Source of the DNA: Prolixibacteraceae bacterium
GTDB taxonomy: Bacteria > Bacteroidota > Bacteroidia > Bacteroidales > Prolixibacteraceae
Direction of reading: 5' to 3'
NCBI GenBank assembly: GCA_019459485.1
Contig: JAIBEZ010000046.1
Span: 1-37,363 of the forward strand
DNA length: 37,363 nt
Of the stretch, positions 8,844-17,413 are shown piece after piece (position 1 is the stretch's first letter; the number at the start of each line of letters is the position of its first letter). Both the position numbers and the translations under genes were made by a program. The notes beneath the pieces were generated by a model, which worked only from the letters and a program-made list of their open reading frames with translations, was not told the origin of the DNA and ran no database searches.

Positions 8844-9776
8844 ATGAAAAAAACTATTTTGTTGTTTGCATTTTTCGTAACGATTTTGCAAACGGGCTTT
8901 GCCCAGAAAAATATTCCGGTAAACGTTGGTTCCTACAACATCCGGTACGATAATCCGCACGACGGAGCCAATGTTTGGGCCAACCGGAAAGAGCATGTTA
9001 AGGCGCTGATCCAGTACCACGATTTCGATATTTTCGGGATTCAGGAGGGAATGTTTAATCAGGTGAACGACGTTGCCCAACTTCAGCAGTATGCCTGGTA
9101 TGGCAAAGGGCGCGACGACGGAAAACAGGCGGGTGAGCATTGTGCCATTTTCTACAAGAAAGACCGGTTCAAAATGCTCGAATCAGGCGACTTCTGGTTA
9201 AGCGAAACACCCGATAAACCAACCATTGGCTGGGATTCGCGGGTGAACAAACGGGTTTGCTCCTGGGGGAAATTCCGCGACCTTCAGGCTAAAAATGAAT
9301 TCTATTTTTTTAGTGTCCATTTCGACAATCTGGGGGCAGTGGCCCGCCGCGAGTCGGCCAAACTGATGGTGGTAAAAATCAAAGAGATTGCCAAAGACAA
9401 ACCGGTTATTTGTGTTGGCGACTTAAATTCGACTCCTGAAACCGAACAGATTGCCACATTAGAAACCATTTTGAACGATGCGTATAAAGTAACTGAAATT
9501 CCGCCGTACGGGCCGGAAAGGACATCCAGCGGTTTTGGGTACGACCCGGTTCGTGAACGCCGGATGGATTCGCTTTTTGTGGCGCAGGCTCGCCGCAGGG
9601 CTGAAGAAGCAGGCAATAATTCTGTGCCCACCCGTCCACGAAGCCGGAGAATTGATTATATATTTGTCAGTAACCAGGTGAAAGTGCTCAACTATGGCGT
9701 GATAACCGATTTTTACGGGCAATACAGTTTTCCGTCCGATCATTTTCCCATTGTTTCAAAAGTCGTAATTAACTAA
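8844..9776 (+). CDS. Secreted endonuclease/exonuclease/phosphatase (EEP) family protein
   Basis: A 310-residue protein with a Sec signal peptide ending GFAQ. EEP-fold motifs are present in order: SYNIRYDN, GIQEG with metal-binding Glu68, FSVHFDN, GDLNSTP with Asp193 and Asn195, and the terminal SDHFPI with Asp299 and His300. Family members cleave phosphodiesters in nucleic acids, phosphoinositides or sphingomyelin. Exported versions next to glycoside hydrolases are common in Bacteroidota, but their substrates are largely unknown. The stop lies 11 bp before the GH127-type start, so these two are co-transcribed. An insert of charged residues before the last motif (RRAEEAGN) looks like a surface loop. 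Confidence 0.88.
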   Translation: MKKTILLFAFFVTILQTGFAQKNIPVNVGSYNIRYDNPHDGANVWANRKEHVKALIQYHDFDIFGIQEGMFNQVNDVAQLQQYAWYGKGRDDGKQAGEHCAIFYKKDRFKMLESGDFWLSETPDKPTIGWDSRVNKRVCSWGKFRDLQAKNEFYFFSVHFDNLGAVARRESAKLMVVKIKEIAKDKPVICVGDLNSTPETEQIATLETILNDAYKVTEIPPYGPERTSSGFGYDPVRERRMDSLFVAQARRRAEEAGNNSVPTRPRSRRIDYIFVSNQVKVLNYGVITDFYGQYSFPSDHFPIVSKVVIN

Positions 9777-9787
9777 ACCTAATTCAC

Positions 9788-11659
9788 ATGATCAAAATTT
9801 CAGCATTCCTGATCTGCTTTGTTTTAATGGCCGGACTGGCCATGTCGCAGCCGGTTACACCTCGTGTCAGTGATCAATTGTCGGCTGCTAAATCGGCACA
9901 ACTAAAAGGCTTTGTGGGCGAAAAGCTCGATGCCTCGTACCAAAACCGCATCTTGGCGCAGGATGTAGATCGTTTGGTCGCACCATTTAAAAACCGTACC
10001 GAAACCAGTTGCTGGCAAAGTGAATTCTGGGGAAAATGGTTCACCTCGGCCATGTTGGCCTACCATTACAAGCCCGAAGCCCCATTGAAAAAAGTGCTCG
10101 ATCAGGCCGTTTCAGGTTTAATCGCCACCCAAACCCCCGATGGGTATATCGGGAATTATGCCGACGACAAACACCTGGCGGCCTGGGACATCTGGGGTCG
10201 CAAATATTGTATGCTGGGGCTGCTGTCGTACTATGACCTGACGAAAGACCAGAAATCGCTGACCGCCGCCAGCAAAGTGGCCGACCACCTGATGAAGGAA
10301 CTGGAAGACAGCAACGCGCTGATCGTTAAGCTGGGAAATCACCGCGGCATGGCGGCATCGTCAGTTTTGGAACCCATTTGCCAGTTGTATTCGCGCACAG
10401 GCGACAAAAAATACCTCGATTTTGCCGAAGAAATTGTGCGTCAGTGGGAGACTCCCGACGGACCGCAATTGATTTCGAAATCGACTGTTCCCGTTGCCGA
10501 GCGTTTCCCAAAGCCAAAAGCGAGTTGGTACGGTTGGGAACAGGGACAAAAAGCATACGAAATGATGTCGTGTTACGAAGGTTTGCTTGAACTGTACCGT
10601 TTGACCGGCAAACCAGAATATAAAACAGCCGTTGAAAAAACCTGGGAAAGCATCCGTGAGACTGAAATCAATGTGGCCGGATCGGGCTCGGCGGTGGAGT
10701 GCTGGTTTCATGGGAATGAACATCAGGCGCACCCGGTTTACCATTACCAGGAAACCTGCGTGACGGCCACCTGGGTGAAGTTGAGTCAGCAATTGCTGCG
10801 CCTGACGGGCGAAGCAAAATATGCCGATGCCATCGAAGAAACCTACTACAATGCGCTGATAGGTTCAATGAATCCCGATGGATCCGACTGGGCAAAATAC
10901 ACCCCGCTTTCGGGACAACGGTTACAAGGCACCGAACAATGCGGAATGGGATTGAACTGTTGTAACGCGAGCGGACCCCGTGGATTGTTTACCTTTCCGC
11001 TCACCACGGTAATGTCTGGAAATAAGGGCGTTCAGGTTAATTTTTATGCGGCCGGAACCTATTCCATGCAAACTCCCGGAAAGCAAAAAGTTGAAGTCGT
11101 TCAGGAAACCGATTATCCTGAAACCGGAAAAGTCAGGATAAAGATTCAGTTGGAGAAACCCGAAAACATGTCGGTACAGTTGAGGATTCCGAATTGGAGT
11201 GCCAAAACATCGCTGACAGTGAACGGAGAAGTAGTAGCCAACTCCGGAGCCGGAACTATCGCTGGCATTCAGCGCAACTGGAAATCGGGCGACGTCATTG
11301 AACTGAACCTTGATATGCGCGGTCGGATTGTCCGATTGGGCGACTCACCAGAAAGCGTGGCTATTTTACGCGGACCAGTTGTGTTGTCGCGCGATGCCCG
11401 CATGGCCGAACCATCGCTCGAATCGATTATCACACCAGTTGCCGATAAAGACGGGTACATTCAACTGGAACCGGTTGCCAAGAAAAATCCAGAAATGTGG
11501 ATGCAGTTTCAGGCAATGTTTGTTCCTGAATCGTATGCCGAAGGAGGCGCGAAACCAATTAAAGTGGCACTTTGCGACTATGCTTCAGCCGGAAACGCGA
11601 AGGACGGTCACCCGTTCTTTAAAGTGTGGCTGCCACAGTTGTACGACCCAAGAAAATAA
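9788..11659 (+). CDS. GH127-type glycosidase (DUF1680 family), secreted
   Basis: A 623-residue protein with a Sec signal peptide (AMSQ near residue 21), an (alpha/alpha)6 catalytic region and C-terminal beta domains, the length and layout of the beta-L-arabinofuranosidase superfamily (GH127 and relatives). In characterised GH127 enzymes a Glu, a Cys two residues later and a Cys-Cys pair about 80 residues on form the zinc site, one cysteine acting as nucleophile. Here Glu322-x-Cys324 (QETCVTATW) and Cys391-Cys392 (LNCCNASGPRG) reproduce that arrangement, so the enzyme should be active. Substrate is probably an L-arabinofuranose-like sugar, but related families act on other pentoses. It sits between EEP and the large lipoprotein glycosidase. 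Confidence 0.88.
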   Translation: MIKISAFLICFVLMAGLAMSQPVTPRVSDQLSAAKSAQLKGFVGEKLDASYQNRILAQDVDRLVAPFKNRTETSCWQSEFWGKWFTSAMLAYHYKPEAPLKKVLDQAVSGLIATQTPDGYIGNYADDKHLAAWDIWGRKYCMLGLLSYYDLTKDQKSLTAASKVADHLMKELEDSNALIVKLGNHRGMAASSVLEPICQLYSRTGDKKYLDFAEEIVRQWETPDGPQLISKSTVPVAERFPKPKASWYGWEQGQKAYEMMSCYEGLLELYRLTGKPEYKTAVEKTWESIRETEINVAGSGSAVECWFHGNEHQAHPVYHYQETCVTATWVKLSQQLLRLTGEAKYADAIEETYYNALIGSMNPDGSDWAKYTPLSGQRLQGTEQCGMGLNCCNASGPRGLFTFPLTTVMSGNKGVQVNFYAAGTYSMQTPGKQKVEVVQETDYPETGKVRIKIQLEKPENMSVQLRIPNWSAKTSLTVNGEVVANSGAGTIAGIQRNWKSGDVIELNLDMRGRIVRLGDSPESVAILRGPVVLSRDARMAEPSLESIITPVADKDGYIQLEPVAKKNPEMWMQFQAMFVPESYAEGGAKPIKVALCDYASAGNAKDGHPFFKVWLPQLYDPRK

Positions 11660-11693
11660 CTGATAAAAACTCCTTATTAACCTGACTGCAACC

Positions 11694-14600
11694 ATGAAAG
11701 CCTTTCTCTTTTTAATACTTGCCATTTTTTCTTTTGCCGCGTGCACAAAAACCGACAATTCAGCAGAACGGATCAAAGCCGATATCTTTCTGAACCCTCC
11801 GGTCGATTACCGGTCTGCCCCGTTTTATTCGCTCAACGATAAATTGGACACCACCGAGTTGATCAGGCAAATCAACGGTTTTAAAGCTGGTGGCTTTGGC
11901 GGAAGCTTTCTGCACAGCCGTGGTGGATTATTGACCGAATACATGGGCAAAGAATGGTGGGAGGCAATGGATGTGGCCGTCAGGACGTCAAAAGAAATCG
12001 GGATAAAAGCCTGGTTTTATGACGAAGATAAATGGCCGAGCGGGTTTGCCGGCGGAAAAATACCGCTCATGAGCGAGGATTTTCATGCCAGGTGTTTGAG
12101 CCGGGTTGACAAAAACGAGAAGCTAAAAGAGACTGATCATGTGTTGTTTGAAGACGATCAGTTCAAATACATCATCCACAAAGCCCGGATGGGGAATGGC
12201 TGGTTTAACGGCACTTGCTACACCGACCTGCTGAATCCGAACATGGTAAAAGCGTTTATCGACAGCGCATATTCGCCGTATCTCGACCGGTATAAAGACG
12301 AAATCGGGAAAACGGTACCGGGCATTTTCACCGATGAGCCGCAGGTTTCGCCAAGAGTTTCAGGAGGAAGAGAAGGTTCGGTAAGTTTTTCGCCGTTTGT
12401 TGTCGATCAATTCAAAGCGATGCACGGTTACGACCTGCTGCCCGTAATTCCCTCGCTGTTCGATACGGTTGGCAATTTTAGGAAAGTGCGTTACCAGTAC
12501 TATCAAACGATTTCGCGTGTTTTCGAGGAAAACTTTACCAAGCAGATTGGAACGTATTGCGGCGGAATAAATGCAGTTTTTACCGGTCACCTCAACGGCG
12601 AAGAATCCTTTCATTCGGCGATGGTCAATTCAGGAAACTCAATGGTCAACTACCGCCACATGCAGATGCCCGGCATCGATCAGCTTGGCTTGCATTACCT
12701 TCCGCTGAACGTGGCCCGGAGCGTTTCGGGCGTTGCCAACCAATACGGCATTACCCGGAGGATGAGCGAATCGTACGGCATCAGCGGCCAAAACATGAAC
12801 TTTGAAGACCGAAAATGGCTGCTCGACTGGCTGACACTTAACGGGATCAATTTCATTGTTCCGCACCTTTCGTCGTACAGTATGAAAGGGGAGCGCAAAC
12901 GCGATTATCCGCCCAATTTCAGTCCAGCCCAGCCTTACTGGGAGTACAATAAGTTGTTTGAGGATTATTCGGCCCGGATGTGTTACGTGAACACGATCGG
13001 GAAATATGCCGCCGATTTGTTGCTGATCCATCCGCTCGAATCGGAATATTTAGGTGTCAGGAATGATTGCTACCATAAATATGACGAGTGTTTGAACCTG
13101 TTGCAAAAACTCCATAGAAACTACGATTTGGGCGACGAGCAGATTATGTCCGAAATCGCAAAAGTTGAAAATCAGGAACTGGTCATCGGGCAAATGACCT
13201 ACAAAGTAGTTGTTTTGCCCAATATGTTGGTTATCCGAAATTCCACACTCGATATTTTGAAAAAGTTCAGCGCTTCAGGAGGCAAAATTTTGGTTTATGG
13301 CCGTTATCCTGAATATGTGGATGGAGAATTGAACCCTGAAGCCATTGAATCGCTGAAACAAATCAGCGGTTTTGTTGCTGAAAATGATTTTGCGGAAGCT
13401 CTTGATCAGGTTTTGCCTACCGATTTTAAAGTCGAAGGGCCGAACAATGAATTGATCTGGACGCATTACCGGGAAGTTGCCAATGGCGGAATTCTGCAAC
13501 TATCGAATACTTCGCGGTTGAAGGAAGTGGATGGCGAGCTGTTGTTTTCGTCTCCTGTAACCAATCTGGCACTCTGGAATCCCGAAAACGGGCGGTCGGT
13601 GAAACTGGTACCAGAAAAAGATGGCCGGATCAAACTGCACTTTGCGGCAAACAAATCGTGGCTGGTTACTTTTGGCGATGCTTCAGAAGAGGCCGATCTG
13701 ACGGAAGTTTATCAGCTTCCCGGAGCGAAAACGGACTTGGCAAAAATGCAGGGGGCATGGCAGGGAAAACGCCTCGATCCCAATGCGCTGACACTCGATT
13801 TTGCGCGCTATTCAACCGACAACGGTAAAACGTTCAGCCAACCGGAACCGGTAATTGGTATTCATCAAAGGCTCACAAAAGACAGATATATCGGCAAACT
13901 TATCCTGAAATTTGAACCACAGGTGACCGATGTTCCGGACAACTACTCATTGGTGGCTGAGCAGCCGCACTTGTACCAGTTTTCAGTCAACGGGAAAGAA
14001 ATCAACTTTGAGGGCACCGAGTATTACCGCGACCATGCTTTCCGGGTTCAAGACATTTCAGGAACATTGAAAAAAGGAAGCAATGAAATCCTGATGGCAG
14101 TTGAATACGTGTCGCCGGAACCGTCCAGCCTGAATGCCATCAAACGCTATGGGACAGAAATAGAGAGCATTTACTTGATCGGCGACTTTGCTGTGGCGGC
14201 CACACCTTCGGTACAGCCTTCAGGCTTATCGCAAAAATACCGCGACAAAACGCTGGTTGAAAAGCCGGTTTACCACATGAGCCGATTTACGATAACCAAA
14301 GAAAACACATCGTTCGATAACGATTTGGTACTGCAAGGCTACCCGTTTTTTTTCGGAAAATTTGCGTTAAGCAATTCATTTCAAGTCGAAAAAATACTCA
14401 AGTCGAAAAAATATTTCCTTTCGTTTCCATTGTTTGAAGCCATCGTTTTGAAAGTGAAGGTGAACGGACAGGAACTGGCGCCTTTGGTGTTTAGTCCTTG
14501 GGAAACCGACATTTCAGGAGCAATAAAAGATGGGGAGAATGTCGTTGAAATAGAGATGGTCAACTCCCTGCGCAACTTGTTGGGGCCGCACCATAATTCG

Positions 14601-14783
14601 GGCGGCGAATTGAATGAGGTTGGCCCGGCCAGTTTCACGGGCAATCCACAATGGCCAAATGTTGGAGGCGAAAACAATTGGTACGATCTGCGCCTGAATG
14701 GCAACCCCGCACTCTGGCGCGATGATTATTGCCTGATTCCATTCGGGCTGCTTGAGCAACCTGTTGTTTTGGAAACAGAGTAA
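11694..14783 (+). CDS. Large lipoprotein glycoside hydrolase, GH106-like
   Basis: A 1029-residue lipoprotein (lipobox FAAC, Cys17). The N-terminal half looks like a TIM barrel: GGFGGSFLHSRGGL, GIKAWFYDEDKWPSG, PGIFTDEPQ and a later SESYGISGQ / INFIVPHLSSYS pair, as in large glycosyl hydrolases of the GH106 (alpha-L-rhamnosidase) type. The C-terminal part carries jelly-roll, galactose-binding-like segments. I am confident of a large glycosidase and less sure of the exact family or sugar. Acidic candidates are Glu and Asp in YDEDKWPSG and TDEPQ, not proven. It follows the GH127-type gene by 34 bp and continues without overlap (22 bp) to the pyruvyl-transferase-fold gene when that gene is started at its Tat leader. 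Confidence 0.7.
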   Translation: MKAFLFLILAIFSFAACTKTDNSAERIKADIFLNPPVDYRSAPFYSLNDKLDTTELIRQINGFKAGGFGGSFLHSRGGLLTEYMGKEWWEAMDVAVRTSKEIGIKAWFYDEDKWPSGFAGGKIPLMSEDFHARCLSRVDKNEKLKETDHVLFEDDQFKYIIHKARMGNGWFNGTCYTDLLNPNMVKAFIDSAYSPYLDRYKDEIGKTVPGIFTDEPQVSPRVSGGREGSVSFSPFVVDQFKAMHGYDLLPVIPSLFDTVGNFRKVRYQYYQTISRVFEENFTKQIGTYCGGINAVFTGHLNGEESFHSAMVNSGNSMVNYRHMQMPGIDQLGLHYLPLNVARSVSGVANQYGITRRMSESYGISGQNMNFEDRKWLLDWLTLNGINFIVPHLSSYSMKGERKRDYPPNFSPAQPYWEYNKLFEDYSARMCYVNTIGKYAADLLLIHPLESEYLGVRNDCYHKYDECLNLLQKLHRNYDLGDEQIMSEIAKVENQELVIGQMTYKVVVLPNMLVIRNSTLDILKKFSASGGKILVYGRYPEYVDGELNPEAIESLKQISGFVAENDFAEALDQVLPTDFKVEGPNNELIWTHYREVANGGILQLSNTSRLKEVDGELLFSSPVTNLALWNPENGRSVKLVPEKDGRIKLHFAANKSWLVTFGDASEEADLTEVYQLPGAKTDLAKMQGAWQGKRLDPNALTLDFARYSTDNGKTFSQPEPVIGIHQRLTKDRYIGKLILKFEPQVTDVPDNYSLVAEQPHLYQFSVNGKEINFEGTEYYRDHAFRVQDISGTLKKGSNEILMAVEYVSPEPSSLNAIKRYGTEIESIYLIGDFAVAATPSVQPSGLSQKYRDKTLVEKPVYHMSRFTITKENTSFDNDLVLQGYPFFFGKFALSNSFQVEKILKSKKYFLSFPLFEAIVLKVKVNGQELAPLVFSPWETDISGAIKDGENVVEIEMVNSLRNLLGPHHNSGGELNEVGPASFTGNPQWPNVGGENNWYDLRLNGNPALWRDDYCLIPFGLLEQPVVLETE

Positions 14784-14805
14784 AATATTGATTAAACTTG
14801 ATTAT

Positions 14806-16083
14806 ATGACACAATACAACAGAAGAGATTGGCTGCGGATGATGGCCTTGACGCAGGGAGCTTTGCTTTTACCGGGAGTATTAAAAGCCGGAGTAAAGAA
14901 ACATCCGACATTGCTGGTTGTTTCGGGTTGGCAGGATGTGAATATCGGCGATATTGCCCATACCCCTGGACTTTTACATGTGCTGGAAACCTTTATGCCC
15001 GAAGCTAAAATTATTCTGTGGAAAAAAAGTGGGACAAACGAACAGGTAACCCGGATGCTAAAACAAAATTTTCCAAAAGTTGCCATTGTTTACGGTGATG
15101 TTGGCCCGGATAAAACGGTATCGAGTCCTGAAATTTTAAAAGCCTTTGAAGAGGCTGATGTAATGGTGCACGGATCCGGTCCATCAGTGGTTGGCGCCGA
15201 TAATCTGGCGGCTTGGTCCAAACAAACCGAGAAGCCTTTTGGCATTTTCGGAACCACCATTCAAACCATCGGGCAGCAGTTAAAGTCGCTTTTGTTGAGC
15301 GCTTCGTTTATTTTTACCCGTGAAACAGCATCGATAAAAGCTCTTGTGAAAGCCGGGATTACAGGCGGTCACATTTTGTTCGTTCCGGATGCGACCTTTT
15401 ATCTTAACATTTGCGACGATCGAAAAGCTGACGCATTTTTGAAGGAAAAAGGGTTGGATCCGGGCAAGTTTATTTGTGTCATTCCGCGGTTGCGTTATAC
15501 TCCTTATCACAAAATCAGGAAAATAGACTGGACTGAGCAGAAGATCAAACAGGTGGAAGAGACCAATGAGAAATATAAGGAATCTGATCATGCGAAGTTG
15601 CGCGAAGCGATGATTGCCTGGGTCAGAAAGACTGGTAATAAAGTGCTGGTATGTCCGGAAATGACTTATCAGGTTGATATTATGGACGAACTGCTGATCA
15701 ATCCATTACCCGGAGATGTCAAACCATTTGTGATGAAGCGCGGCTACTGGATGCCCGATGAAGCTGCTTCTGTATATGCTAAAGCCTTTGCTGTCCTGAG
15801 TTTCGAATGCCATTCTCCGATTATTGCTCTGGCCAACAGGATTCCTGCTTTTTACCTTCGCCAGCCTGAAGACACCATCAAAGGACAAATGTATTATGAT
15901 TTGGGTGCAACCGATTGGGTTTTCGAAATTGAGCAAACCACCGCAGAACAGGTTGCGGATGCGCTAATGAAATTAGTGGACGATCCTAAAAAGGCATTCG
16001 CTTTGGTCAAAACCATTCAGGGGAGAGTAAAGTCGCATTACAAAGAGGCCATTTCAGTAATGAAAAACACAGGTATCGGATAA
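14806..16083 (+). CDS. Polysaccharide pyruvyl transferase-fold protein with Tat-like leader
   Basis: The start at 14806 gives 425 residues beginning with NRRDWLRMMALTQGALLLPG, a twin-arginine-like signal with a short hydrophobic core; the in-frame ATG at 14752 lies inside the previous gene and hides this signal. The rest matches the polysaccharide pyruvyl transferase family: VVSGWQDVNIGDIAHTPG near the N-terminus, VMVHGSGPSVVGAD, GIFGTTIQTIG, FTRETASIKAL and a C-terminal AVLSFECHSPIIALAN. Classic members move pyruvate from cytosolic PEP to glycans, so an exported, cofactor-type-secreted relative in an enzyme locus probably does another reaction. It is the last gene of the run; no terminator with a T-tract is evident after it. 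Confidence 0.82.
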   Translation: MTQYNRRDWLRMMALTQGALLLPGVLKAGVKKHPTLLVVSGWQDVNIGDIAHTPGLLHVLETFMPEAKIILWKKSGTNEQVTRMLKQNFPKVAIVYGDVGPDKTVSSPEILKAFEEADVMVHGSGPSVVGADNLAAWSKQTEKPFGIFGTTIQTIGQQLKSLLLSASFIFTRETASIKALVKAGITGGHILFVPDATFYLNICDDRKADAFLKEKGLDPGKFICVIPRLRYTPYHKIRKIDWTEQKIKQVEETNEKYKESDHAKLREAMIAWVRKTGNKVLVCPEMTYQVDIMDELLINPLPGDVKPFVMKRGYWMPDEAASVYAKAFAVLSFECHSPIIALANRIPAFYLRQPEDTIKGQMYYDLGATDWVFEIEQTTAEQVADALMKLVDDPKKAFALVKTIQGRVKSHYKEAISVMKNTGIG

Positions 16084-16333
16084 TCAAAGAAAAAATATTG
16101 GGCGGGATAATGTTTCCCGTTGCGATTGCGCATAACGGAGGGTTGTATGGAGGGTTAAAAGGAATAATAAGTAGCAGGAACGATTTGCATCGGTGGCTTG
16201 CTTTTTCCGGTGGGTGGTGTTAAGTTTGTTGACGATAGATGACTAAATTATTTCGAGCGAAAATCTCATTAGGTAAGCATAGGGATATTCAAAAAAAGGT
16301 TATTTTAATTGCTTCCGTTATGATTTTGGGATT

Positions 16334-16402
16334 TCAGTTTGTTTTCAATGAAGTATGTCCCAATATTTTCGAAACGGTTTCAATCGGAACACCCATGCTC
16401 AC
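16334..16402 (-). pseudogene. Tyrosine recombinase (integrase) C-terminal fossil
   Basis: The minus strand reads GVPIETVSKILGHTSLKTN followed by a stop. This is the well-known stretch after the catalytic Arg region of Bacteroidota tyrosine recombinases (usual form GVPIETVSKMLGHTxIKTTQ), containing the conserved LGH histidine motif. Nothing else of the integrase survives: a stop precedes it within four codons and the Tyr-bearing tail is gone. Its presence implies that an integrative element once ended near here. Confidence 0.7.
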
Positions 16403-16520
16403 CTAAAAGGTTATAAAACCTATTCCTTCCACAGCTGGGACATGAATTTTCTTTATTACATGTAGCTAATAAAAAGAGAAAAAATAATAATGAAAAAATT
16501 TTAAGTCTAAAAATTTTCAT
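16380..16520 (-). CDS. Very small Cys-rich lipoprotein, possibly truncated
   Basis: A 46-residue frame starting at the ATG complementary to 16518-16520. It opens with a strong lipoprotein signal, MKIFRLKIF then a Leu/Phe core and the lipobox LLATC (Cys21). The mature peptide is only 26 residues and contains CPSCG plus a later GC near its end. The coding end overlaps the integrase fossil in another frame, so the present C-terminus is probably a junction artefact and the gene may be the surviving head of a longer lipoprotein. Expression is unknown; function not assignable. Confidence 0.45.
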   Translation of the reverse strand: MKIFRLKIFSLLFFLFLLATCNKENSCPSCGRNRFYNLLGEHGCSD

Positions 16521-16677
16521 AATTACGTAATTTTAAACGATGATAAAAAAGAATCTGGTTAAGTTATTATGTTTTTACATCGAATTGCATTTCTTAATAA
16601 TATTATCAGATTTAATTCATCGATTGGAAAAAACAAATAATTATTATCTCTTAATTCAACTTTAACACATTTAATTG

Positions 16678-16788
16678 TCATCCAACTACAACACTTTTGT
16701 TGCCCTTTTTAATCCAGCCGCTTTCATTAATAATCAGACCTGTTAGCTTTTTTTTGTAAGAGTTGAACTTACTTCTTTTGAGACCTGA
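16678..16788 (-). pseudogene. DDE transposase fragment (IS4-superfamily/IS701-like)
   Basis: The minus strand encodes LTGLIINESGWIKKGNKSVV before a stop. It resembles the first catalytic strand of IS701/IS4-type transposases, normally a ...IDESGxxKKGxxSVGV stretch, here with Asn in place of the catalytic Asp. Neighbouring bases up to about 16860 contain more transposase-like text in shifted frames (for example GKRTQVEDLNTYYHK), but too broken to assign. Inactive. Confidence 0.45.
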
Positions 16789-16998
16789 TCAATAACCGAA
16801 CACGCATCCACTTGGATTCGGTAATAAATATTTGCATCTTATGGTAATAAGTATTAAGGTCTTCAACTTGTGTCCTTTTTCCGATGTAATGTTTTTCAAA
16901 AGTTATCATGGGATGATTTGCCGAGAGAATTCATCGATGAGATTCCTTCCATCCAAGAATACGTTGTGGCATCAACACCGTCCTAGTACTTTGCTAAT

Positions 16999-17314
16999 TC
17001 AAGTCGTCAAAACATCACCCAAAAGCTTCAAATCCTCCACCAAATAGTTCGAGTTTTGTTCCATAATGGTCTTTTGCGCTTGTGAAATCTTTGTTCCATC
17101 AAATTTCAAAAATTTCATGAAAAACACTTAATCGTTTGAACTCGTCGTATTTATAGATGTAGTTGACTTCCTCAGGGATAATTCGATTGATAGTATCAAT
17201 TAAATAGGGTGGGAGTATGATTCCAATAATTCTGTAATCTTCAATCTAGTCTAAAATTGATGCGAAATTGGAGAAAAATGGGATCAGCTTTAATATTTTT
17301 ACTCGAATAAGGTT
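16999..17314 (-). pseudogene. Broken unrecognised reading frame
   Basis: From 17314 downward one minus-strand frame reads sensibly (IEDYRIIGIILPPYLIDT, then an Ile/Glu/Tyr-rich stretch ending HEIFEI) but contains an in-frame TAG near its start and ends at 17099. A second frame starts with ATG at 17118 and runs 39 codons to 16999 (MKFLKFDGTKISQAQKTI...). The two overlap by a few codons, as if one gene had suffered a frameshift. I do not recognise the family. Base composition is AT-rich like the surrounding debris. Confidence 0.35.
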
Positions 17315-17340
17315 TTAGCAGATAACTTTTCAGAATCAAA

Positions 17341-17413
17341 TGAGCCAATTATCAGTTTTTATCGGCTCATATTTTTACTACATTTGAGCCGAATAAGAAA
17401 AATAATCGGCTCA
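17341..17413 (+). promoter_or_regulatory. Double palindromic operator overlapping the fic start codon
   Basis: TGAGCC at 17341-17346 pairs with GGCTCA at 17364-17369, and TGAGCC at 17385-17390 pairs with GGCTCA at 17408-17413. Each inverted repeat spans exactly 29 bp and the two start 44 bp apart, about four helical turns. The four half-sites agree on TGAGCCGATTAW with few mismatches. The last base of the second palindrome is the A of the ATG of the Fic gene, so a bound repressor would block initiation. The C-terminal winged-helix-like part of the Fic protein is an obvious candidate ligand. Confidence 0.6.

Larger units (their letters stand above)
16084..17340. other. Degraded intergenic region with mobile-element fossils
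   Basis: About 1.3 kb with no full-length gene. The first 250 bp (16084-16333) show nothing recognisable. The rest is AT-rich and holds, all on the minus strand, a tyrosine-recombinase fragment, a 46-codon lipoprotein gene, a transposase fragment and a broken unrecognised reading frame, each listed separately. The + strand frame at 16832-17047 runs antisense to this debris and has no ribosome-binding or domain support. Confidence 0.6.

Noticed and set aside
10361-10792. 143-codon minus-strand open frame
   Set aside because: Antisense to the GH127-type gene, which has intact zinc-site residues.
16832-17047. 71-codon plus-strand frame
   Set aside because: No family, no ribosome-binding site, and the better-reading text in this interval is on the minus strand.
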